Origin: Hymenobacter sp. 5317J-9
Lineage (GTDB): Bacteria; Bacteroidota; Bacteroidia; Cytophagales; Hymenobacteraceae
Assembly (NCBI RefSeq): GCF_022921075.1
Contig: NZ_CP095050.1
Span: forward strand, 868,001-932,000
Length of the DNA stretch: 64,000 nt
Direction of reading: 5' to 3'
Part shown: in pieces, positions 27,975 to 35,200 of the stretch
Numbering within the stretch: position 1 is the stretch's first letter
How the letters are laid out: each line of letters opens with the position of its first letter
Program-made: the position numbers and the translations under genes
Notes under the pieces: model-generated
Database searches by the model: none
Told to the model about the DNA's origin: nothing
Seen by the model: only the letters and a program-made list of their open reading frames with translations

Positions 27975-30161
27975 ATGGCCAGCTTACGAGTTCGTTTGCT
28001 CGGGGGTGCACTAGCGGTTACGGGCGGGGAAACCCTCACTGCCCTTCCGTCAGCATGCGTCCCCGATTCGGAATTCGCTGAATTTTCCTCCGGCTTGGTA
28101 CCTTCTCTATTGCGCACGTTTATTTCTCTTTTTCGGAGTAGGGCTGCCGGGGTGGCATGGGCGGCCGTGGCAGCGCTGCTGCTGCTGCTGCTGCCACGGG
28201 CGGGGCAGGGCCGCATCATGCCGCCGCCGCCCAGCCGCGCCGTGGACAGCCTGCGCCACCTGCTGGCCCGCCCGCTGCCCGACACCAGCCGCGTGGTGCT
28301 GCTGTGCCAGCTCAGCGACCAGCTCTGGACCCAGCGCACCGACTCGGCCGCGGTGTATGCCTACAAAGCCCTGGCGCTGGCCCGCCGCGTGCACTACCGC
28401 CACGGCGAGGGCGAGGCCCTGAACCGCCTGGGCGCCGCCCTGCGCGAAAGCAACCTGGCCCGCGCGCTGGAGGTGTTTCAGAAGTCGCTGCGCATTGCCG
28501 AAGTCACCCACGACCGCGCCCTGGCCGCCCAGAACCTGCGCAGCATCGGCATCATCTACGTGTACCTGCGCGACCAGCGCCAGGGCCTGGCCTACTACTT
28601 CCGGGCGCTGAAAATTGGCGAGGAACTGCGCGACGAGCGCCGCGTGGTGATTGAGCTCAGCAACATCGGCCTGGCCTACGACCTGTTCAACCAGCTCGAC
28701 TCGTCGCGCATCTTTCAGGAGCGGGCCTACGCGCTGGCCCGCCGCCTGCGCACGCCCACCAACTACATTCTCTACGGGCTGGGCAACGTGGCCCGCAAGC
28801 AGGGCCGCACGGCGCAAGCCAAGGCGTTTTACCGGGCCAGCATCACGGAGTCGAAGAAGGTGCAGCACCTGCGCAGCCTCAACTTTGCCTACGTGGGCCT
28901 GGCCACGCTCTACCAGCAGCAGGGCCGCCTCGACTCCAGTGTTTACTACGCCCGGCTGGGCTGCCAGGCCGCTCAAACCAACGGCTTCCTGCGCGGGGTG
29001 CTCAACGCCAGCACCCTGCTCACCCAGGACTTTAAAACCCGCGGCAACGCTGACAGCGCCCTCAAGTACCAGAGCCTGATGCTGGTGATGAAGGACACCC
29101 TGTTTGGGCAGGAGAAGGTGATGCGCCTGCAAAACCTCAACTACCGCGAGCAGCAGCGCGCCCAGGAGGCCGCCGCCGGCCAGGCCCGCCTCAAGGCCCG
29201 CTACCGCACCTACGGGCTGGTGGCCGGCCTGGTGGCGCTGCTGGCGCTGGCCTTGCTGTTGGCCCGCCACGCCCGCCAGCAGGAGCGCGCCCGCGAGGCC
29301 CTGGAGCAGTCGCTGGCCGAGCTCAAAACCGCCCAGGACCAGCTGGTGCAGCGCGAGAAAATGGCCTTTCTGGGCGAGCTCACGGCCGGCATTGCCCACG
29401 AGCTGCAGAACCCGCTCAACTTCGTGAAGAACTTCGCCGAAGTCAGCACCGACCTGGTCGACGAAATCACCGGCGAGCACCGCGACCCCACCCGCAGCAC
29501 CGGCCTGGAGCAGGAAATCCTGACGGGCCTGAAGCAGAACCTGCAGCAAATCAGCCAGCACGGCCAGCGGGCCACGTCCATCATTAAGGGCATGTTGGAG
29601 CACTCGCGGGCCGGCACCAGCCAGCGCGTGCCCACCAACCTCAACGCCGTGGTGGAAGACAGCCTGCGCCTGGCCTACCAGGGCTTGCGCACCAAAGACA
29701 AGGAATTCACGGCCGAGCTCGTGACGGAGTTGGCCCCCGGGCTGCCCCGCATCGAGGCCATGTCGCAGGACCTGGGTCGCGTGCTGATAAACCTGTTCAC
29801 CAACGCTTTCCACGCCGTGCAGCAGCGCCAGCGGCAAAGCCCGGACCCGGGCTACCGGCCCACCGTGACCGTGAGCACCCACGCCGTGCCGGGCGCGGTC
29901 GAAATCCAGGTGAAGGACAACGGCACGGGGATGTCGGACGGGGTAAAGGAAAAAATCTTCCAGCCCTTCTTCACCACCAAGCCCGTGGGCGAAGGCACGG
30001 GCCTGGGCCTGAGCCTGAGCCACGACATCGTGACCACGGGCCACGGCGGCACCCTCACCGTGGAAAGCCGCGAGGGCGAGGGCACCGAATTCGTGGTGCG
30101 CCTGCCGGCCCAAGGCGGACCGGGCCTACCTTTGGCCCCAACTCTTACTCCGCAAAATTGA
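27975..30161 (+). CDS. sensor histidine kinase 4, TPR-type periplasmic sensor
   Basis: A kinase of up to 728 residues. A hydrophobic export signal (AWAAVAALLLLLLPRAGQG) is followed by ~300 residues of TPR repeats (ALEVFQKSLRIAEVTHDRAL, ALVYQKS-like pairs), a membrane segment (YGLVAGLVALLALALLLA), a coiled coil, His475 in GIAHELQNPLNF, and an ATPase domain ([33 protein letters not shown]). The last 270 residues are almost the same as in kinase 1. The annotated ATG leaves an unusual 45-residue leader; a TTG at 28110, directly before the signal peptide, is a likely true start. It precedes the receiver gene by only four bases, so kinase 4 and the receiver are the best cognate pair. Confidence 0.88.
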   Translation: MASLRVRLLGGALAVTGGETLTALPSACVPDSEFAEFSSGLVPSLLRTFISLFRSRAAGVAWAAVAALLLLLLPRAGQGRIMPPPPSRAVDSLRHLLARPLPDTSRVVLLCQLSDQLWTQRTDSAAVYAYKALALARRVHYRHGEGEALNRLGAALRESNLARALEVFQKSLRIAEVTHDRALAAQNLRSIGIIYVYLRDQRQGLAYYFRALKIGEELRDERRVVIELSNIGLAYDLFNQLDSSRIFQERAYALARRLRTPTNYILYGLGNVARKQGRTAQAKAFYRASITESKKVQHLRSLNFAYVGLATLYQQQGRLDSSVYYARLGCQAAQTNGFLRGVLNASTLLTQDFKTRGNADSALKYQSLMLVMKDTLFGQEKVMRLQNLNYREQQRAQEAAAGQARLKARYRTYGLVAGLVALLALALLLARHARQQERAREALEQSLAELKTAQDQLVQREKMAFLGELTAGIAHELQNPLNFVKNFAEVSTDLVDEITGEHRDPTRSTGLEQEILTGLKQNLQQISQHGQRATSIIKGMLEHSRAGTSQRVPTNLNAVVEDSLRLAYQGLRTKDKEFTAELVTELAPGLPRIEAMSQDLGRVLINLFTNAFHAVQQRQRQSPDPGYRPTVTVSTHAVPGAVEIQVKDNGTGMSDGVKEKIFQPFFTTKPVGEGTGLGLSLSHDIVTTGHGGTLTVESREGEGTEFVVRLPAQGGPGLPLAPTLTPQN

Positions 30162-30165
30162 CCCC

Positions 30166-30546
30166 ATGCAAATTCTGGTAGTTGACGACGAAACCGATGT
30201 GCGCGACTTGTTCCAGCAGCGTTTCCGGCGCGAAATCCGCAGCGGCCAGTGGACCTTCAGCTTTGCTTTCTCGGGCGAGGAAGCCCTGGAATTTCTGCGG
30301 GCGCACCATTCCGAAGTGCTCATCATCCTCTCCGACATCAACATGCCCGGCATGAGCGGGCTCGACCTGCTGGGGCACGTGAAGGAGGAGTTTGAAATGC
30401 CGCCCACCACCATGATGATGATAACGGCGTACGGCGACGACGAAAGCCACCAGAAAGCGCTGGCCCTGGGCGCCCACGATTTCCTCACCAAGCCGGTGGA
30501 TTTTGCGGTACTTAAAGATAAATTAGCACATTTGCTGCCTTCCTAA
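30166..30546 (+). CDS. stand-alone receiver-domain response regulator
   Basis: A 126-residue CheY-like protein consisting only of a receiver domain: acidic pair VVDDET, phospho-acceptor Asp57 in IILSDINMPGMSG, Thr/Ala switch region MMMITAYGDD and conserved Lys in FLTKPVDFAVL. It lacks an output domain, so it may act as a phosphate shuttle, as a sink, or by protein contact. It starts four bases after kinase 4 and 34 bases before the receiver-cyclase, whose receiver is similar, including the shared SDINMP segment. Confidence 0.93.
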   Translation: MQILVVDDETDVRDLFQQRFRREIRSGQWTFSFAFSGEEALEFLRAHHSEVLIILSDINMPGMSGLDLLGHVKEEFEMPPTTMMMITAYGDDESHQKALALGAHDFLTKPVDFAVLKDKLAHLLPS

Positions 30547-30580
30547 GCGCGCAGCCAACCGTTCTACCGCAACCCGTGTC

Positions 30581-31627
30581 ATGAAAACGAAAATTCTGGT
30601 GGTCGACGACGAAACCGACCTCGAACTGCTCATCAAGCAGAAGTTTCGGCGCAAGATTCGGGAGGCTACCTACGAGTTTGTGTTCGCCACCAACGGCGAG
30701 GAGGCCCTGACGCGCATCGGCGAGCACCCCGATACCGACGTTATTCTGTCCGACATCAACATGCCGGTGATGGATGGCCTCACGCTGCTCAGCCACACCC
30801 ACGCCCAGCACCCGGCCATGAAAACGGTCATCGTGTCGGCCTACGGCGACCTGGGCAACCTGCGCACCGCCATGAACCGCGGCGCCTTCGATTTCGTGGT
30901 GAAACCCGTCGATTTCACCGACCTGGAAGTCACCATCGAGAAAACCGCCGACCAGGTGCGCCAGTTGCGCGACACCCTCAAGGCCATTCAGGAAAACAAT
31001 ATCCTGAAGATGTACGTCGACGAGACCGTGCTCAACTTCATGACGCGGCCCGACTTCGAAAACCGCCTCACCGCTTCCGAAACCGTGGAAGCCACCGTGG
31101 TTTTTCTGGACGTGTGCGGCTTCACGGCCTTGGCCGAAAAGCTGGCGCCCACCGACGTGGTGAGCCTGCTCAACACGTATTTCGACCTGGTGGTGAAGGA
31201 GTTCATTGCCCAGGGCGGCCACGTCGACAAGTTCATGGGCGACGCCGTGATGGTCGTGTTTCGCGGCGAGCACCACCTTGACCGGGCCATCGACGCGGCG
31301 CTTTCGGCCCGCGAGGCCCTGCAGCAGAGCGACGCCCCGCTGCCTGCCGGTTTTGAGTACCGCCCGCAGGTGAGCATCGGCGTGAACACCGGCGAAGTGG
31401 TGTCGGGCAACATCGGCTCGGCCTCGCTCAAGCGCCTGGATTACACCGTCATCGGCGACGTGGTGAACATGTCGCAGCGCCTGCAGTCGGCCGCCAAGCC
31501 CAACCAGATTATCATCAGCGAAGCCGTCTATTTGAAAGTGAAAGAGTCCTTCCAGTGCCAGTTTGTGAGCGAAGTCACGCTCAAGAACAAGGCGCTGCCG
31601 GTAAAGATTTACGAGGTGGTGGAGTGA
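30581..31627 (+). CDS. response regulator with class III nucleotide cyclase output
   Basis: A 348-residue two-domain protein. Residues 1-125 are a receiver (VVDDETD, Asp58 in ILSDINMPVMDG, FVVKPVDF). After a helical linker, residues ~165-348 form a class III cyclase domain: metal-binding Asp177 in FLDVCGFTAL and Asp221 in KFMGDAVMVVF, Lys in HVDKFMGD and Thr in DYTVIGD at the positions that usually select adenine, and the transition-state Asn/Arg in VVNMSQRLQSA. It is therefore predicted to make cAMP when its receiver is phosphorylated. It is the last gene of the kinase array and converges on a gene ending in a cNMP-binding domain, separated by a perfect 37-base inverted repeat. Confidence 0.93.
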   Translation: MKTKILVVDDETDLELLIKQKFRRKIREATYEFVFATNGEEALTRIGEHPDTDVILSDINMPVMDGLTLLSHTHAQHPAMKTVIVSAYGDLGNLRTAMNRGAFDFVVKPVDFTDLEVTIEKTADQVRQLRDTLKAIQENNILKMYVDETVLNFMTRPDFENRLTASETVEATVVFLDVCGFTALAEKLAPTDVVSLLNTYFDLVVKEFIAQGGHVDKFMGDAVMVVFRGEHHLDRAIDAALSAREALQQSDAPLPAGFEYRPQVSIGVNTGEVVSGNIGSASLKRLDYTVIGDVVNMSQRLQSAAKPNQIIISEAVYLKVKESFQCQFVSEVTLKNKALPVKIYEVVE

Positions 31628-31635
31628 ATAACCCG

Positions 31636-31726
31636 CTTGTCATCCTGAGCAAAGCGAAGGACCTTATCACGCCAGAACAAGTCGTTCGAGCGTGATAAGG
31701 TCCTTCGCTTTGCTCAGGATGACAAG
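31636..31726. repeat. perfect 37-base inverted repeat between convergent genes
   Basis: Arms 31636-31672 and 31690-31726 (cttgtcatcctgagcaaagc...) are fully complementary with a 17-base loop. It fills the whole spacer between the cyclase gene and the convergent transporter-like gene and probably terminates both. The sequence belongs to the GTCATCCTGAGC family. Confidence 0.92.
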
Positions 31727-31729
31727 TTA

Positions 31730-34700
31730 CTATCCTGCAGCCAGCCCGCGCATTTTCTCATTCTGCAACCGGATGCGCTGGCAAAGAATGCGCAGGATGT
31801 TGCGCAGCACTTCGCCGCGCTCCTCCATCACGTCGTAGAAATCTTCTTGGTCGATGCGGAAGGCCAGCACTTCGCTCAGCGTGGCCGCCGTGGCTGAGCG
31901 GGGCTCCGCATCGAGCAGGGCCAGCTCGCCGAAGAAGTCGCCGGGGCCGAAGGTGGCCAGCTGCTGCGCGCCCGTAAAAATCCCCACCTGCCCATCGTGC
32001 AGAATAAAAAGCGAGGTGCCGAGGTCGCCCTGGGCAAATATTTCCTCGCCTTCGTGAAACGTCACCTCCTTCATGATGGGCACAATGCTGCTCAGCACGT
32101 TTTCGGGCGTTTGGGCAAACAGGGCGGTGTTTTTGAGCACCACCACCCGCTCAAGCGAGGACACGCGGGCTTCGGACTGGTGGGAAGAATGCTGGCTCAT
32201 GTCGGGCAGGGGAAGTGAGGAAATGGGCTGGCCCAATGTGGCGGCCAGGGCGGCCGCGGCCACCTGCGCGCTTTCGCGCAGCAGCTGGTAGGGCGAAACG
32301 AGGTAGGGCCGTAGAATGTCGGCGGCGTCAGGCTCGGTGGGCCGCCAGTGGCGCAGGGCCAGGCCCAGCGTCCAGGAAGTAAAGGCCATGTGGCCGCGGC
32401 GCAGCAGCAGCGTGGGCAGCGGCTGGGCGGGCGGGGCGGTGTGGGGCGGCGCCGGGGCCGTGAGCCGGGCAAACAGCGCCGCTTTCTCGGGCAGCGGCGA
32501 GTCATCGAGCAGGGCCTGCAGCCCTTGGTAGACGGGGCGGGGAATGAGGTTATCGAGGATTTCGAGGGCATTGGCCTGACGCTCGCGGGCGGCGTGGGCC
32601 ACGTTGCGCTGGGCCGTGGCCACCGATTCGGCGTCGTAGAGCTGGGCGAGCAGGCCAAACACGCGCTGGTGCAGCAGGCTTAGCTCGTAATCGATGGTGG
32701 CCTGGAATTCAGCCTGGCCATCGGCCACCAAGCCTTGCAGCAGCTGCGCGGCCAAGGCAAATTCTTCGCGCAGCAACTGCTCAAATACCGGCCGGTCGGC
32801 CGAGCGGGCCGGGAAACGGCGCAGGGAGCGCAGCGCCACGCCGCGGGTGAACAGGTGCGGGTGCTGGGCCAGCTCGACCAGGGCGGCGCGGCTGGCAGTG
32901 GTGTTCAGGCGCTCCAGCACCAAGGCCGTGCGTTGCGGGTGCAGGGGCTCAGGCTCGCGGCGCAGGGCCTCGCGCAGCAGCGGCACCACGGCCGGGCCCA
33001 GGGCCACCAGGCTGTCGGCGGCCGGCTCCCAGAGGTGCTGGTCATTGAGGGCCGTGAGCAGGTGCTCTGCCAACTGCATGTGCCCTACCGTGCCCAGGGC
33101 CGTGAGGGTGGCCCGCACCATTTCGGGTTCGGCACTGGCCAGCCCACGCTCCGCGAGATGGGCCTGCACATCAAGGGGGAAAAACGCCAGCAGGCGCAAG
33201 GCCACCTCAAGGGCCGTGGTGGGCGCATTGGAAGCCGGCACTAATTGCAACAGGCTGGACTGGGCCGCCGCGTGCTGCGGCGCCACGGCGAGGCTGCCGC
33301 GAATGGCGCCCTGCCGCGCGTCCCAGTCGGTGCCGGCCAGCAACTGGCGTACTTCCGGGGCATCGGGCGCGGCGGCGGCCAGCTGCTGAGCAGCGGCGGC
33401 GCGCACGGCCGGGGCAGCATCGCCGAGGGCCAGCGCCTGCAGGGTTGCGACGGGCAAAGTCGTGGCTTCGGCCGAGGCCAGCAGGGCTAAGCGCACCCGT
33501 TCATCAGCATGCGCCAGCAGGGTGGGCGCGTGGCTGGCCAGGGTGGCGGGCTCGCGCTGGCGCAGCCAGGCCACGGCATTGAGCACTTCGGTGGGCTGGG
33601 GGCTGCGCAGCTGGGCCAGCACCACGTGGCGCGCGGCGTCGGGCAGGGCCAGCTCGGCCGTTTCGGCGAAGCGGCGACCCAGGCCTTCCTTCAGCTCGGC
33701 CAGATAGCTGCGGTAGGTGCGGGCTAGAAACAGCAGCGCCAGCAGCAGCAGTGCGCCCATCCAGACGAATGGCATGCCGCCGTCGAGTCGGCCCACGTAG
33801 CCCAGCACGAAGAACAGCAGGCCGGTGAGGCCCATGCCCAGCGGCTCGTAAAAGCCCTTGGCCAGCGTGTGGGCGGCCAGGCGCTGGGTGGGCGCCAGCG
33901 GCTGAAACAGAACCAGAAAAACGGGGTCGAACACGGTGCGGCGCAGCACTTCCAGCAGCAGGTACAACCCGCAGAAGAAGGCTAGCTGCCCGCTTTGGCT
34001 GTAGCCGCCCGCCACCTGCAGGCCGCCAAAAACGGCCAAAGCTACCAGCGCCACCACTGGCAGCAGCCGTAGCGACCACTGCACGCCGTAGCGCTCCAGC
34101 GCCTGCCGGCTCACCAGCAGCTTGAAAAACGTGGCCGCGCCGTAGGTAGCCGCCAGCACCCAGCCGACGGACTGCATCACGTCGGCCGAAGCGTGAAACT
34201 TGTGCTTCACGTTGAGGAAAAACATGTACTCCACGCCCGTGACGACGCCCGCAATGGCCACCAGGCTCAGGCACATGGCCTGCACCAGCTCGCTGCCCCC
34301 GAAAAGCTGCTGAAGCAGCCGGCCCGGCGGCCGGCGCACCCGTCGCACCGCCCGCGCCGTGGCCTCCACCACGTGCGAAGTGAGGGTGGCCCGCAACGTA
34401 AACAGTGCCCCCAGATACGCCACAAACGACAGCCCCAGCAGCACCGGCAGCTGCGCATCGCCGTGAATGAGGGCCGCCAGAATGGCGCCCAGCGCCTTGG
34501 CCGGCATGTCGCCGGAGCTGATGACGCTGAACAGGCGCTTGCTCTGGCGCACATCAAACACCACCGCCGACACGCCCCAGAACTCCAGGTTGGTGAGCAG
34601 GTAGATGACCCGGTAGCCCGCCATGATGGCCACCGCGGCCGCCACCGAATGGCCGAACACCACCAGTACGCCCAGCATGCCCACCAGCGCTACCGCCGCT

Positions 34701-34972
34701 AGCAGCACGCGCACCGCCAGCTTGCGCAGCAATAAATGGTGCTCGAAATGGGTGTAGACTTTGCCCACGGCCATCATGGCCAGGGCACCGGCCACGTATC
34801 CCAGGGGAAGGCTTTGGGCGGGGTCGTGTTCCAGCAGCAGCACGTTGGCCGCCACGTACACCAGCACCGAGCCGATGCCGAGCAGGAAGTTGTGCAGCGA
34901 AAACAGCCCCACGGTGCGGGCTTCGCCGGCTTTGATGCCGAACAGGCGTTGAAGAGAGGTGGCCGAGAGCAT
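31730..34972 (-). CDS. NTT/MFS-like transporter fused to HEAT repeats and a cNMP-binding domain
   Basis: A 1080-residue protein. Residues ~15-450 contain about twelve hydrophobic helices resembling the ATP/ADP translocase-like (NTT) branch of MFS-type carriers (GLFSLHNFLLGIGSVLVYVA; DVRQSKRLFSVISSGDMPAK). Residues ~460-900 are Ala/Leu-rich HEAT-like repeats. Residues ~935-1080 form a cyclic-nucleotide-binding domain, with the phosphate-binding cassette FGELALLDAEPRSA including the canonical Glu and Arg. Ligand binding therefore looks intact. The natural reading is a membrane protein gated or tuned by cAMP/cGMP; transport of nucleotides is not demonstrated. It is convergent with the receiver-cyclase gene. 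The Met at 34972 was chosen because earlier in-frame codons run into an inverted repeat. Confidence 0.85.
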   Translation of the reverse strand: MLSATSLQRLFGIKAGEARTVGLFSLHNFLLGIGSVLVYVAANVLLLEHDPAQSLPLGYVAGALAMMAVGKVYTHFEHHLLLRKLAVRVLLAAVALVGMLGVLVVFGHSVAAAVAIMAGYRVIYLLTNLEFWGVSAVVFDVRQSKRLFSVISSGDMPAKALGAILAALIHGDAQLPVLLGLSFVAYLGALFTLRATLTSHVVEATARAVRRVRRPPGRLLQQLFGGSELVQAMCLSLVAIAGVVTGVEYMFFLNVKHKFHASADVMQSVGWVLAATYGAATFFKLLVSRQALERYGVQWSLRLLPVVALVALAVFGGLQVAGGYSQSGQLAFFCGLYLLLEVLRRTVFDPVFLVLFQPLAPTQRLAAHTLAKGFYEPLGMGLTGLLFFVLGYVGRLDGGMPFVWMGALLLLALLFLARTYRSYLAELKEGLGRRFAETAELALPDAARHVVLAQLRSPQPTEVLNAVAWLRQREPATLASHAPTLLAHADERVRLALLASAEATTLPVATLQALALGDAAPAVRAAAAQQLAAAAPDAPEVRQLLAGTDWDARQGAIRGSLAVAPQHAAAQSSLLQLVPASNAPTTALEVALRLLAFFPLDVQAHLAERGLASAEPEMVRATLTALGTVGHMQLAEHLLTALNDQHLWEPAADSLVALGPAVVPLLREALRREPEPLHPQRTALVLERLNTTASRAALVELAQHPHLFTRGVALRSLRRFPARSADRPVFEQLLREEFALAAQLLQGLVADGQAEFQATIDYELSLLHQRVFGLLAQLYDAESVATAQRNVAHAARERQANALEILDNLIPRPVYQGLQALLDDSPLPEKAALFARLTAPAPPHTAPPAQPLPTLLLRRGHMAFTSWTLGLALRHWRPTEPDAADILRPYLVSPYQLLRESAQVAAAALAATLGQPISSLPLPDMSQHSSHQSEARVSSLERVVVLKNTALFAQTPENVLSSIVPIMKEVTFHEGEEIFAQGDLGTSLFILHDGQVGIFTGAQQLATFGPGDFFGELALLDAEPRSATAATLSEVLAFRIDQEDFYDVMEERGEVLRNILRILCQRIRLQNEKMRGLAAG

Positions 34973-35070
34973 GGGGAAAGGGCAGCCGGCACCACCGGGC
35001 ACGGCCGTTGCCAAAGATACGGGCCGCGGGAAGCTACGCGGGGCAACGGGAGTAAGGCAGGGGAAGAAAA

Positions 35071-35172
35071 GCAGAACGTCATGCTGAGCGCCGCCGGAGC
35101 AACTCGCGTGCAAGAGTAAATGATTACTACCCCACGCGAGTTGCTCCGGCGGCGCTCGGCATGACGTTCTGC
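35071..35172. repeat. intergenic inverted repeat, GCAGAACGTCATGCTGAGCG family
   Basis: Two 40-base arms (35071-35110 and 35133-35172) match at 39 of 40 positions. The arms contain gagcgccgccggagcaactc, a variant of the dispersed family in which both arms have changed together. Confidence 0.9.
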
Positions 35173-35200
35173 CAAGCCAGTTGCCGACCTCCGCCGCAGC

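Noticed and set aside
28107..30113. 668-codon minus-strand frame opposite kinase 4
   Set aside because: Shadow of a sensor kinase; no recognisable domain.
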